NCBI GenBank assembly: GCA_039707465.1
Contig: CM077644.1
Location: 143,438,962-143,502,961 of the forward strand
Length of the DNA: 64,000 nucleotides
Direction: 5' to 3'
Source of the DNA: Rhabdophis nuchalis
Lineage: Eukaryota; Chordata; Lepidosauria; Squamata; Natricidae
The translations under genes and the position numbers were made by a program. The notes beneath the pieces were generated by a model, which saw nothing but the letters and a program-made list of their open reading frames with translations, ran no database searches and was not told the origin of the DNA. Positions 31,930-44,965 of the stretch are shown in pieces (within the stretch, counting starts at the first letter, position 1; every line of letters starts with the position of its first letter).

Positions 31930-32332
31930 GTGGTCCTCGGTTAACAGCTACTTGTTCTGTGACAGCCCCCAACTGATGACAGGACTGAACAAGTGGTACT
32001 TACAACCTATCCTCAATGTTTTGGCTGTTGCAGTGCCCTCAGGGTCACAGGTGCTTGGTAACTTCTCTGGATTTCCAACCGTCACAGCATGCTGTGGTCC
32101 CATGACTATAATTTGTGACCTGACCTGTTGTTTTCCCACAAGCAATGTCAATGGGGAAGATAGCAAGAAGTCAGAAGTTGCATTCATATGAAGTCCTTGC
32201 TTAATGTTCCACAGTGATTCACCTAACAATCGTAACCAGGGAGTGCATAATCTCCTGATGTTTTGCTTTACAACTGCATCGCTTAGCAACCAAAATTCCA
32301 GTCTCAACTGCTGTCATTAACTGAGGACTAGC
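31930..32332 (+). repeat. Interspersed repeat, AGGTGGTCCTC family
   Basis: It starts GGTGGTCCTCGGTTAACAG and ends near TTAACTGAGGACTAGCTA, inverted relatives of each other, with TTGCTTAATG and CACCTAACAATCG inside. Same family as 5004-5354. Diverged. Confidence 0.6.
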
Positions 32333-33477
32333 TACATGTGGCAAACACTTGATGGGTATTGACTTTCTGAAAAATCTAGACATTTCCATCCCTTTTAGTG
32401 CCTTTGGTCGATCCTTTCCAGCTTTCCTTAGATTTGAGGTAGCATTTTCCAAGAGCTGTCAAACAGATCTCATCGGCCATTATTGTTCTTTTCCATCAAC
32501 GTGTTCCACAGATGAGTGGGTGGAAACTGGAAGCTTCACTCAAATTTTCTTTTGTACCTCTGCATGTTGAACACAAGCCCTGGCAACCACACCTTCCTCG
32601 AAGTTCTGACTCCCCAGGGAAGGATTGTGTTGCTACAGGCTTCTAATTAGCGATAATGGTCTGCCTGTCACTGGATGAAAAGCAAGATGTTGGGCTGCTC
32701 TTTTAAAACCAATTTTCAACTATCTAATAGTTCCAAGGTTCATCTACGTCTGTGAAGTGGCAGTGGGGAGTGGGGGGGGGGGGGAGAGATCAAGCAAAAT
32801 AATTAGGAGAATGCTCCCCAAATGGAGGAAATGAATGAGCTTACATTTCATTGTTAACTTCTTAATTTCAAGGTTGCTACGAGTTGTTTATTATATCAGT
32901 AGCACATACCTTTTCTGATCGAGTCCATCCATCCAAGGAAGTCAATGCGGATTTAATGAAAGCATAAAAAGAAGAATACAATAATATAAGGGAATTTTAA
33001 AGAAGCTCCAACATTAAAATAAGCCTTCCCTGTGCAAGATATTAAAACTACAAAGTGCAGTCATAAATTCCAGAGCTACAACAATAAAATGGTAGAACGG
33101 CCAGGAAAGTCAGAATTCATTCAAATCAGTCTTTCAGAGGAGCTCTAGGAAGGAGTTGTATGTAAAATCAGTGACTTGATGGTAGCCATAATCGTGAAAA
33201 TGAAACCCGGCCCCTTCATTTTACTTGTGATGCACACAGAAAAAGAGTGAACTTTAAGTGTGCAATTGTGGCATCATATTGACTTCTTTGACTTCCTGAG
33301 ATGCCCTTTTTGCAAAAGGTAGAACCCACTAACAAAATACATTCCAGTCCCAGTGCATGTCCATGTAACCAATGTTACAATCCAGTCTTAAAACCTTTTT
33401 AAATGGCCAAATTCATGCAGGATTATTTTGAGGTACTAAAATGGGGGGGGGGGGTGTAGGGGGGGTGGATCAGGAAG
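32333..33477. other. No gene recognised; G run
   Basis: Contains a 13-base G run near 32772 and another at 33441. No coding signal. Confidence 0.4.
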
Positions 33478-33485
33478 AGGAAAAG

Positions 33486-33623
33486 CGGCGGTGGGATTCA
33501 AATAATTTAACAACTGATTCTCTGCCCTAATGATTCCATCCAACAACCAGTTCACCAAACTGCTTAGAAAGTTTAACAACTGGTTCTCCCGAAGTGGTGC
33601 AAACTGGCTGAATCCCACCACCG
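33486..33623. mobile_element. Short hAT-like element, 138 bp
   Basis: Ends CGGCGGTGGGATTCAAATAA and GAATCCCACCACCG are inverted repeats; AGGAAAAG and GGGAAAAG flank it (seven of eight match). Internal AACAACTGGTTCTC motifs match the element at 44966-45381. Confidence 0.75.
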
Positions 33624-33631
33624 GGGAAAAG

Positions 33632-34879
33632 ATATATGCTGGCAAGGATAGAATATCAATCCATAACCTTGGGATCTCAATAACAATTATAAGATTTAAT
33701 CTATAATGTCAAAAATATTTAACTATTTGCATTTTGGGGGAAATGAAACTTGGTGGCATTAGAAGGGCATCTGGAAACCAAAGGTTTTAACTGGCGAATT
33801 AGATTGGAGTGAAAAGGAGGGTGTTCTTTCATTTTAATGAGAAATATCAATAATTGGGGCTCATTTCTTTTTTTAAATAACCTTAAAAGTGCAATTCAAT
33901 TAAAATCAAACAAAATTGTAAAACTACAAGGGTTAGCTATCAGATATCTGTCAGTCATTGTTACGTACTCAATCCCAATAGGATTCATAAAGGATAAACT
34001 GATTTGCCATTGAACAATTCTGCTGTTATTTAAGCACATAAATGAGGATTTGTAAACGGGTGAAGTCATAAATAATGGATTATGTAATAACGGAGGCTTA
34101 ATGTTCAATTAGCAATGGGACATTTAATTGAACATTGAGTAAGTTATGCTGAAAAGTAAAAATGAACAAGGATTTGCAAAATAACTGTATGTATTTATTT
34201 AAAAGTTTTATAAACCACACTTTCGGCTCCCAAAATCCAAAGTAGTATATATAAATGTTCAAACAGTCTATGGTGTATTTAAAATAATACAGAACTCTGA
34301 CCTTACAAAAAGCCTGCAGGGTAGAATTGAGGAGATCCAACTTTTCCACCAGCTTAAAATAACCAAATGTGAAATGTACTAGGAAGTGAGTAATTTTTAC
34401 ATATATTAAGATTTGTTTACAGCTGTCACCTGAAAGTATGTTGTGATGACCTTCCTCAAGATGTCATATAAAAGTCTGACTATTATCTCAGAGAAGACCT
34501 TCTCTATTATGGAACCCTGAATATTTTACAGCAAGAAATATACTGCAATAAGAGTTATTGGTCAGATTTCTGACTTGGATTTCTCAGTGTCATGTCATCC
34601 ATTTCCACCTGAACAATCGCATGAAAGAAGAGATTAGAGATGGTTCTCAACAGTTTGATATACAATTATCCATATGGTTCATGACCAGGTCATATCAGGC
34701 TGCAGGCAAATGCAACATAAGCCTCATTTGTGTGCCCACGTGCGGTGTAATTGCAAAGTATATTTTGCAATGAAGGTAGGTCAATTTACCTACTAAATAT
34801 CAAACCTCATACTTTTATTTCACCCACTATAGACACCTCCTTGTTTCATCATATAAAGGTGATGTCTCTTTTAACTGAA
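33632..34879. other. No gene or repeat recognised
   Basis: A+T-rich, without recognisable features. Confidence 0.4.
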
Positions 34880-35063
34880 CTCTAATTTCATGGTCGTACC
34901 CATTCTGTTTCTTGGCCAACAGTACATAAATGTTTTGCTCTTGTCTTCTTCCAGTGTAACTTCTTAATCCAGCCTGCAGTCCTGGGATTTCCAGGTAGCT
35001 TCCCTTCCAAGTAGTAACCAGGGTTATCCCTGTTTGGCTTCCAAACCCAGATAACTACTGACA
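34880..35063 (-). mobile_element. 5S rRNA-derived SINE, diverged
   Basis: The minus strand reads GGAAGCCAAACAGGGATAAC then CCTGGTTACTACTTGGAAGG and CTACCTGGAAATCCCAGG, which follow the 3' half of 5S rRNA, including its internal promoter region (GGAAGCTAAGCAGGG, GGTTAGTACTTGGATGGGAG). The following body has TTGGCCAAGAAAC and GGTACGACCATGAAATTAG, close to the body end of the 5S-headed SINEs of vertebrates (SINE3 type). It is too diverged and too short at the 5' side to be a functional 5S gene. Confidence 0.65.
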
Positions 35064-35071
35064 CCCTACAG

Positions 35072-35193
35072 CAGGAGTCTCCAACCTTTGCAACTTTAAG
35101 TCTGAAGGACTTCAGCTCCCAGAATTCTCCAGCCAGCAAAGCTTCAGACTTAAAGTCCTTCAGACTTAAAGTTGCAAAGGTTGGAGACCCCTG
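35072..35193. mobile_element. Palindromic hAT-like MITE, 122 bp
   Basis: Ends CAGGAGTCTCCAACCTTTGC and the inverse; CCCTACAG flanks both sides (35064-35071 and 35194-35201). One arm carries an internal rearrangement: CAGACTTAAAGTCCTTCAGA inserts an extra copy of the arm sequence and breaks the central hairpin. Confidence 0.88.
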
Positions 35194-35201
35194 CCCTACA
35201 G

Positions 35202-35993
<792 letters not shown>

Positions 35994-36079
35994 CATGGAA
36001 TGCTGACCAATCAAAACACAATTCAACAACAAGAGAAATGGAATGGAATATAATAAAAAACAACTCCTTCATGTTTTGC

Positions 36080-36218
36080 AGATGGAAACCAGTATGGAAT
36101 TTGTGACATGAAAGTGTACGGAAGTAGTTCTTTTGAACTGTAAGCACCTTTCAAATTTGGAGAGCAGATTGCAAAATGGCCGACACGATGGGAATGGCCA
36201 ATCAAAACACATCTCTTA
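36080..36218. repeat. Unclassified 138-bp repeat, copy 2
   Basis: Same orientation and length as 30493-30630; flanking sequences are unrelated, so this is a dispersed repeat and not a segmental duplication. Confidence 0.7.
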
Positions 36219-37569
36219 GAAGATAGACTCTTTTGCTCCGTACACTGCTTTTTCTTTTTAGAAATACTGTAAGTCTTTGGAGGAAATAAAAATGAGGCAA
36301 GTTGCCATCCTCCAAATATTTGGGATTTCAGTTCCCATCAGACCTAGCCACCATGATGAGATCCAGAATTTCTGGAGAGTACCTAGTTCTTTGCCACAGA
36401 TCTGATTTTCTAAATCAGACACAGGTGCGCTCCTTGTTACTTAATATTCTTGAAATATTACCTTTGTAGTACAGGGCTTTCATACAAAATTACAGCCCGC
36501 CAGTAAGAAACAGAATTCATGAAACCCTGTCAGTTATAAATATCTTTCATGCAACTCTGGAAAAGAAGAAAAAGGGGGTTACTTACACACAGCATCCACT
36601 TCTCATGGCAACGCCTTTCTCTACAATATGTCTGGTATGAAGTAAGGCTTGTTTCCTGTAGTTAGCAGGAGAGATTCAATTGTAGTAACGTAAATCCTTT
36701 CATAACAATACTTCTCAATACTTCTTTTGCAATTAGAGATTTGTAAAGCTCTAATTTAGTGGCTGAGGTCATGGAATGAATGAATTGGAATCTGTGCCAT
36801 GAAATGCCATCAAATCTTGGATGCATATTTGTGGTGCCACAGGAGAAAGAGCTCAAAGAGAGAGAAGGAAGGCTTAGGTGGGCCCTGCATCACTTCCAAG
36901 GGTTTGTCAGCTCCCCTCCTGTTTCTTGGATCAAAATTAGGACACTGGTTTTGTCTCTCCTGGGTCTATTTTTTGTATCTCAGATACAACCAAGGTGCTG
37001 AGCTTAGAACAGATCAGAGTGGAGGAGCTACTAGGAATTTTTGTTTTCATTTTATTCTGCTCCATCTTTCTTGGTCCTCATGTCCAGAGAGCAGACATGA
37101 GGAACCATGAATGCACCTATCCTGAAATCTTACAAGTAGCAAACTGGAGCGTATGGTGGTAAATGTACAACAACTATTCAGCATGTGCATTAAACATTAG
37201 TCATGTGTTGACTTTGGCAAATAAATATGAAATATCTAGCTACCAGCTAAGATGTTAAATAACAGACGAGATATGAAAAGGTCCTCCATCCCACCTCCAT
37301 CCCTGTAATAATTGTTTGGCAATTTCATTTTAGCAAATTCAGAAACAGGAGGCTATGAACAACTTGGGGACCAGGGGCAGGAGTCAATGCAGCATTGTCT
37401 ATGGCCTTTTTTATATTGGCAGCCTCATCCTACACATGTGTCAATATATCATTGTAGTTGTGGCTCGGTAATGCTATAAGATAACATCAAGTTCCTGTTG
37501 CCAGTTGAGAAAGATCAGGACAACACGTGAACTTCCAATTAAACTTATTTAATTGCTTGCCTCTATAAG
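36219..37569. other. No gene or repeat recognised
   Basis: No coding or repeat-family signal. Confidence 0.4.
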
Positions 37570-37845
37570 TTGTGGGTGGTTTTAAAGAAGAGATTGGGCA
37601 ACCCTTTGTTGAGAATGGTATAGGGTCTCCTGTTTAGAGGGTTGGACTAGAACAGGTGTCTGCAAAGTTGGCTCTTTTAAGACTGGTGGACTTTAACTCC
37701 CAGAATTCCCCAGCCAGCCAGGCTGGCTGGGGAATGCTGGGAGTTGAAGTCCACCAGTCTTAAAAGAGCCAACTTTGCAGACCCCTGGACTAGAAGATCT
37801 CCAAGCTGTCTTCCAACTCTATTCTTCTGTAATGTAATATAGTAT
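37570..37845 (+). repeat. CR1 LINE 3' end, interrupted by a MITE
   Basis: The CR1 3' tail reads GAGGGTTGGACTAGAA, is broken by the MITE at 37653-37787, then resumes GACTAGAAGATCTCCAAGC and CTTCCAACTCTATTCTTCTG. Confidence 0.8.
37653..37787. mobile_element. Palindromic hAT-like MITE, 135 bp
   Basis: It begins CAGGTGTCTGCAAAGTTGGC and ends with the inverse; GACTAGAA flanks both sides (37645-37652 and 37788-37795), taken from the CR1 tail. Nearly perfect arms around GCCAGCCAGGCTGGC. Confidence 0.92.
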
Positions 37846-38514
37846 AATTCTGATATATTGCTCACACCTATGCACAGGAATCTACTCAACTAAAAGCACT
37901 AATTGGCACTAGATAAGGGTTAACGGAATTTAAGAGGGGTTGGACTTAATTTGTGCCCCCAGATTCTGCCATTCCTTCTCCTTCACCTGTGTTGAAATGG
38001 CCCATTACCTTATTATAGCACTGATTCCATTGTTGATTTAGGTGATATTGAGACACATTAGCAACACGTAACTCCATTCTTCGTTGAAGAATGGAGCCTC
38101 GAGCCTTCAGCATCAAATTCTACAATTCATCCCTGATGAATGGATGGAAATTCTTGGAGATAAAATCTAATCTATTTTGTAGATTGAGTTGAAAAAGCTT
38201 TAATGCCACCATGTTTATGGCAAGACTTTGAAGGTAGTGTCAGAGGTTAAGTAACAGGATATTTATATAATTGTAATATAGTTTTACTGCTATTTCAGTT
38301 TTATTTCAACTAACCTTTTGCAATACAGAGAAACAAACCTTCAGGAATAGCAGGCACATTTCAACATTTTAAAAATGCAAGACTCATAAATGCATGTGTT
38401 AGGGATGGTTTCTGAATTAAAAATAAAGGTTCTCTTTTTATAATATTGGCTTACATGGTGAGCATAAGAATCCATAGGATGATGGGCAACATGATGCCCT
38501 CTGAACACTAATGT
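37846..38514. other. No gene or repeat recognised
   Basis: No coding or repeat-family signal. Confidence 0.4.
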
Positions 38515-38522
38515 TTCTATTC

Positions 38523-38748
38523 CAATGGTGGGTTCCTCCCAGTTCATCCCGGTTCTACCAAACCGGTAGTGGTTTGGTGGCCTGGGTTGCTGGAACCGGC
38601 AACAATCCAGGCCTGCCATGCCTGTTTCTCCGGGCAGCGCCATAGGCGGCGCCATCTTGTTTTTCAGTTCTACACATGTGCAGAACAACTTTAATTGTAC
38701 TGCACACACAAGCAAACTGGCAGTAGCGTCTGCTGGAACCTACCCCTG
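38523..38748. mobile_element. hAT-like element, 226 bp
   Basis: It starts CAATGGTGGGTTCC and ends GGAACCTACCCCTG; TTCTATTC flanks both sides (38515-38522 and 38749-38756). The inside has CCGGTTCTACCAAACCGGTA, as in the CAGTGGTGGG elements. Confidence 0.85.
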
Positions 38749-38756
38749 TTCTATTC

Positions 38757-40266
38757 ATAGTTTTATTCATACTCTAGCTATTCTATGGGATTGGCTCTAG
38801 GGGGAAGTCCTGACATTTCTAGATTTTTGGATTCAAGGCCATGGAAAACCTGTAGCCCAATATTTTGGAAACAGCTACTAATCAAAACAGGCAACATTGG
38901 GCTCCAAAAATCACCCACTGATTGAAGAATTTTCTTACAACCTTAAATTATATCTTAAACCCCTGGGTGGTTCCAGATGGACAAATGAAAGTCAACCTCA
39001 TTTGGCCTCTCAATAAAATGATGTGAACTCATCAGAATTATTCCAGCTTAAAGGCCTCAACTAGGCGCTCCCAATGAGCTTTTCTCCTCTCAACACTTTA
39101 TATCCTTGATCCCATCTACACCATACCAGTTTATGAAGAGGTCATGGGATTAAGGAGAGTTCTGAAGCTTGCAGAAATTGTTTCGGATGAATTGTTAAAT
39201 GGATCTTAAGGGCATTGCTGACAGCCTCTCTGTTGCAACTGAGCCTTGTGCTTTGTTGGCAGATGACTGTTCCAAAGCTATTCCTTTTGTCTCTTTCTGA
39301 TTTTGCAAGAAAGTGAAAAAAACTTCCTTCTTGCATCCAAGGGGGAATTTCTATTCTTCATGCGTTGCCTGTTTGGAAGATAGAGCACTGTTTACTATTC
39401 ACATAAATTTAGAAATGTCACAGTTGCTCGATCCACATTTAGGATAGGATGGTAGAGTTGTCCATTTTCTTCCCTGTCCAGTCATTTTTTCTCCTGGCTT
39501 CCTATCGATCCAGTTTTGCTCCCTCCTTTATCTTCACTTTTCTGGGTAGCTATCTTTTCCTCTGTCAGTATAGAATACAGGTAGCTCATTCTGTGGCAGG
39601 GAATCATTCATGAGTTTAATCAAGATTCATGTCAAGCACACAACCCAGCCTTCAATATGAGCAACAGCGCAAAGCTCAGGAAGTGGCTGTTCCCAGGATG
39701 AGTCAAGGGGAGCCACAAGAATAAAGATAGATCGCTTCTCAGATACAGCAGGGGAACACTTGCACCCCAATGTCAGTTTTCCACAGGCATGCAAGTATTG
39801 CATTCATTCATGAGAGATTACAGGATTACCGTCACTCGTGAGAGTTTCTGCAAGGAAAGGCACAGGACCAGAGAAAAAGCACAGGTGCCTCAATGAAACA
39901 ATTGCAACACACTCCAAAATTTCTCGGGAGGTAGGCCAGTCATCCTTCACCAGAGAAGGGAAGCACTAGGCCAGCATGCAAGAAACAATACAGAAACCAG
40001 CGTGACTTGCTTAGAGCCGAGCAGCATAAAACATGAAGAGTGAAACATGAAATTGCTGGATTTAGGAGAACAATGATTGCAATGCAGGAAGCCAGAATGT
40101 ATAGCCCAGCACCTGTGGAAATGAAGGCCCCAAGAGTAGAACAGGAATTGGCAATGTGCCTATGTGTCCATGCTCTATGGTGCCCAGTGATGACTGCAAT
40201 CACTCTGCATCTCAGTACTCCATTCATCCTTTCAGACTAGAACTGCTACTCCCATACCATACCAGT
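38757..40266. other. No gene or repeat recognised
   Basis: No coding or repeat-family signal. Confidence 0.4.
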
Positions 40267-40365
40267 CATTGTATTGTATTGTATTGTATTGTATTGTATT
40301 GTATTGTACTGTACTGTACTGTGTACTGTACTGTACTTTATTTTATTTTATTTTATTTTATTTTA
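40267..40365. repeat. Compound pentanucleotide array
   Basis: (TTGTA)n changes to (CTGTA)n and then to (TTTTA)n within 100 bases, each step by one or two base changes in the unit. Confidence 0.95.
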
Positions 40366-41814
40366 CTGCCCATATCATCACAAGGTTTATGTTTATATTA
40401 TACACCAACAATATAATAATATTAATACACATTTAGGAGGCAGCATGAATATCTGCTTTGAAAATAATCCTGGGCACATAGGAGCCCAATTTCTAGGTTT
40501 CCAGGCTGTCTGTTTCCTCCTGGGCAGGAAACCAAAACAACAAAGAGGAAGGGGGCAACCCAGATATGATGCACACTTGATTCTCTCCTGGCCTATTTGG
40601 ACTATTGGGACCCTAAGGGGGACTCGGTAACAGAGGTATATCCCTGTCAGCAGAGAGCCAATCCCCACTGCCTTGACTGTATTGACTCTTGGAGATGATG
40701 AATGATAGGTTGCTAACTTCAGGATGTTGCACAATAACCTCTCTGAAATGGAGACTCGTTTTGATCACAACTTTGAAGGCAACACCTAATGCTATGCCGT
40801 TGCAATCCGGTGGAAGAAAGTGTGGCTATTACTCAATGATGGCTCACCATAAAACCACCATTCAGGGAAGTTGCTCATCAGTTTGGTTTAGGAAGAATCC
40901 CTATCATGTTAGAAGTTTCTCTTTAGACTGAGCACGATCTATTGGAGGCTGTGGTTTTCCTCAGGAACAGCGGAAAGTACTTAAGCTTTCTACGATGGGA
41001 TGTTTTTCATAAGTACATAATTCAATCTATGAGAGATTCACAGGAAATATGTTGGGGATTTGAGTTTGCTTGCTTGCTTACTTACTTACTTAGCCACCCA
41101 ATGGACCAAGGAAAGGCAGGACCTGCAGCATTGGTTGAAGGAAATAATGCTGTTTTAATTGTTGCTTTTGAAAGAGTCACTTGGCAATGTAATCTGGAGA
41201 ATATCTCCTCAAAATAATCCCTAGTATTAGACTAATCTGTTTTTCTGAAGTAGCAAGGACATTCCTTGGAATTCATTCTACTGCTATTCCAGAATATGCT
41301 GGCTCAAAGTAGAAGCTTTATTGACACTGAAATAGGCTGCAGTTGAATTCACCATTAGGTATGTAGGAACTCTGCAGTCCATTCAGCTATGGACTCTGAT
41401 CAATTTCTCCCTGAAAGCCCCACAAGGAAGGGTTAACATCCCAGTGATTATCAATGGGGATAGTGCATATCCTCTCTTAGACAGCGTGTGATCAAGCCAT
41501 TTATGACTTTGGGATGTGACTTTGGGATGTCTAAAAGTGCAGTGGCACTAAGTGCAAGACTACTGTTGGCTGGAGCCAATGCCTTCACCAAAATTAAAGT
41601 GAGAGAACGGGCGTCTCTGAATGGGAGGATTGGGAGGAGTGAGGCACACCCTCACATGGAAGCCCAGTGCTGGTGTCATGTGGCTGGGGACATAGCAGCT
41701 CCAGAAGCAATAGTGGACCTTTTCTAGTTCTATCACACCCAAGGCATGTTTTCTTACTCTTCTCATGAGAATCTTCCACCATGAACATGTCTGTGTTCAT
41801 CACTACTTCTATGG
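40366..41814. other. No gene recognised
   Basis: Contains a short GCTT/ACTT tract at 41067-41092. No coding or repeat-family signal. Confidence 0.4.
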
Positions 41815-42137
41815 CAGTGGTGGGTTTCCATTTTTTTTACTACCGGTTCGCTCGTGCATGTGCGTGTGCACTTGTGCGCACGCGATGCTTCTGTACATAC
41901 ACATAAGCATCCAGGTGGTTGGACAGAGCCTCCTGCTGCCACCACTACAGGTTCACCCGATCTGGGACAAACCAGGAGCAGAGATGAGTTGCTGCCGGTT
42001 CAGCCCGGATCGGGCAAACCGGTAGTAGCGGCAGTGGGAGGCTTCGCCCACTCATCCAGACTCTTCTGCGCATGCATAGAAGCGTCATGTGGGGGTGTGC
42101 TCGAACAGGTAGTAAAAAATTTTGCAACCAACCACTG
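41815..42137. mobile_element. hAT-like element, 323 bp, flanks decayed
   Basis: It starts CAGTGGTGGGTTTCC with TTTACTACCGGTTCG, and ends GGTAGTAAAAAATTTTGC and CCAACCACTG. The flanking eight-mers (TTCTATGG and GCTGGATG) do not match. The G/C-rich inside contains two GAACCGG-type palindromic motifs and GCGCATGC. Confidence 0.65.
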
Positions 42138-42308
42138 GCTGGATGCAACCCATCTCTGTTCTATGATCAGAATTCATAAAGGGAAACTCAGCAACACATT
42201 TTTGTGTAAGAATTCACGCTCCTTCCGTTTCTGTAATGATTGAAGGTGATCTTCATTTTCTTGACTCCTGTTCATTCAAAAAGTTCTTCTCTAAATCAAA
42301 ATCAAGCC

Positions 42309-42590
42309 CAGAGGTGGTATAAAGCAGGTTCTGGCCAGTTCTGGAGAACCGGTAGCGGAAATTTTGAGTAGTTTGGAGAACCAGTAAATATCACCTCTGA
42401 TTGGCCATCTATTCTCTGCCTCCTGAGTCCCAACTGATTGGGAGGGAATGAGGATTTTGCAGTAACCTTCCCCTGGAGTGGGAAGGGAATGGAGATTTTA
42501 CAGTATCCTTCCCCTGCCACGTCCACCAAGCCACGCCCACCAAGCCATGCCCACAGAACCGATAGTAAAACATTTTGAATACCACTATTG
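42309..42590. mobile_element. hAT-like element, probable
   Basis: It begins CAGAGGTGGTATAAAGCAGG and ends AATACCACTATTG with AACCGATAGTAAAACATTTT before it. The CAAGCCACGCCCAC pair near the right end matches the right part of the CAGTGGTGGG family. No target-site duplication is visible. Confidence 0.5.
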
Positions 42591-42598
42591 GGCCTCCC

Positions 42599-43995
42599 CT
42601 ATGCAATGGCTTTGGTAGATGAGGGAAGGTTACACTGTGAGTCAAACTGCACTACAAAGTCACTGCTCCCATGGCAGCAAAAAAGGAAGCCTAAATCTGC
42701 TAGCGGCCAGTGCAAAATTCAATTTTAAAAGCTGTTCAGCTCCCTTACTGGCATCCCATTACCCAGAACCTGACCAGTGAGGATGGACGAGCTCATTGTT
42801 TTGGCAAGAAGTAACCTGTCATAGGGACACAAGGAGGCAACAAGTAATTCATAGTAAAGGGCAAGCCATCCCTCTTGTGCTTTCCCCTCCTCCTCCTCCT
42901 CCTTTCTCCCTCTCTTTCCCATATCACCATAACCCCAGTAATTAACTATATTAATTAGAATCAATATAAAACAAGGCAATCAAATTGGAGTAACAGGAGA
43001 TCTGGTAGCCCATCATCAAATGTTTATTTCAACTTATTCCAAAATGTCAAATGCAAATATTTTCACACAGTACAGGGGGAAACCAGGGGGCACAGGAGGG
43101 GAAACCCTTCGATGGGAATGGTTCTGGAGAGTCACTCTTGGCAATTTGTGGCTCAGCCCTCCAACTCTGAGGGCTGCTGCAGTCTGTGCCACCACAGACC
43201 CACACGAGTGTGACAAGAAAAGCAAAGGCATGCTAATGAGACCTTAACAAGATTGACTGCAGTGATTTCGTTTGTAATTCCCTGAGTTATGATTGTAGCC
43301 TTCCTTTGTGTTCTCTATGCTTCCAGCCAACTCATATTCCAGTGCATACAAATAGCCCAGCCAAAACAGGAAGGGAAGGAGGTCTCTTTGGGTGTTCTGC
43401 GTATTCATTTCACAGGGTGAAAAGCCAATCATGACAATTTTGAAAGCTAAAGCAGCCTTTCCATAACATTGAATTCATCTCTTGCCAGATTTCAGGTGTA
43501 GCAGCATGCTACTATTATAGTACACTATAATATACTAAGCACTGGGCATACGGTACCCATGAAAGCAAGCAAATGGATCAAATGCACAAATCAATCCAGA
43601 TTGAATCAGATCCAATCTTTATTATAGACATAGACAGCATCATTTTAGGGGGCAGCAGCCAAACATGGCAACAAACTACCCTGTTCTGGAAATAAGCTTC
43701 TTGTGCTTGGTCTCGCCCATTCTTGGTCTCGCCCACTCATCACATCCAAATAAATCCAGAGTTCATGCTCAGGGCACCAATGACCGAGTTCAAATTATCC
43801 TTCTTTGGGCCTAGTGTGCAAAGGTTTAGGTCTCTGGAAAAGGATCTGATGCTGGGAAAATGTAATGATATGTGAGCATGACCTTGGGAGGGCTAAGGGG
43901 AAGAGATGCTGCCTAAGGAATGATCAGAGAGAAGGGGAGGAGCCTGCAATTGATTAGTGGTCAGAGAAAGAAACTTAGGAAGAATCAATGATAAT
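42599..43995. other. No gene recognised
   Basis: Short CCT repeat near 42888 and a local duplication of TTGGTCTCGCCCA near 43700-43728. No coding signal. Confidence 0.4.
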
Positions 43996-44007
43996 TGATC
44001 AGACTGC

Positions 44008-44174
44008 AAAAAGAGAAGGTGGGAAATTTGTACTTTCAGGCTTGCAAGATCGGTGTTAGTCCTCCCAGGTAAACAGACAGGAAACAACCTGTTGAGTTGA
44101 TTGTACTTTATTGCAAGGTTACATTAACAGAATCTTGCAAATCTGAAAGTACAAGTCTCCCATCTTCTCTTTTT
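44008..44174. repeat. 43-bp imperfect inverted repeat, 81-bp spacer
   Basis: Arms 44008-44050 and 44132-44174 match at 38 of 43 positions by eye; all five mismatches are transitions. Contains TTGTACTTTCAG and GCAAGAT. It could be two fragments of one dispersed repeat in opposite orientation. Confidence 0.75.
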
Positions 44175-44253
44175 ACAGCTTGTTCCCAAAACAACTGGAG
44201 CATCACTTGACCACCATCAACATTGACAACAATCATCAGTTGTAAAAGGCAGC

Positions 44254-44307
44254 TTTATTTGGAACAGCTGCATCCTGTTCCAGTTGGGTATAGCTGTTCC
44301 AAATAAA
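44254..44307. repeat. Perfect 16-bp inverted repeat with 22-base loop
   Basis: TTTATTTGGAACAGCT at 44254-44269 and AGCTGTTCCAAATAAA at 44292-44307 are exact reverse complements. No T run follows, so a terminator role is not indicated. Confidence 0.85.
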
Positions 44308-44965
44308 TACCTTTTACACCATCAAAGAACAACATCTGCCTGTCCCAGGTTGTCCCAGCTTCTTGGGAAATGCTAGATTGCTGGATAAAAATGTGATATC
44401 CAGTCTAAGCATCTGACTGACGATACGACCAACCATAATATATTACATTTACTGTACTTGCCACCCAGCTCCCAGTGACTCAACAATAGTTACTGGGCTG
44501 ATTAGAGTTTTTCTTGCCACTTCCTTTTTTACTTCTGAGTTTTCAAAAGCTTTCAAATCTAGGGATTACCATGAGTGTGCAATGCTTGAATAACAGCTTA
44601 TGCTTAAGTTTACATGGCACTATAAAGAGAAGCAGTTAATTATAAAGTACAAACCTAAAGTTGTGGTCACTTGAAAAGCCATTATTGATATAATAACAAC
44701 AAGGCTGCAGAGCAGATTAGATGCTCTAAGCATTCCTATATTCTCAAAGAAAAACCATTTAGATAATACAGATATTCATCAACTTACAACCACAATTTTG
44801 ACCCCAAAATTACTGTGGCTAAGCCAAGGCAGTTATTAAGTTAATTTTGCCTCATTTTATGACCTTTTTGCCATAGTTGTTAAGTGGATCATTGCAGTTA
44901 CTAAGTTAATTACATGGTTGTTAAGTGAATTTGGCTTCCCCATTGACTTTGCTTGACAGAAGGTC

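Noticed and set aside
34880..35063. Functional 5S rRNA gene
   Set aside because: Many substitutions, missing 5' half and a SINE body attached.
44254..44307. Intrinsic terminator hairpin
   Set aside because: No T run after the stem and no bacterial context.
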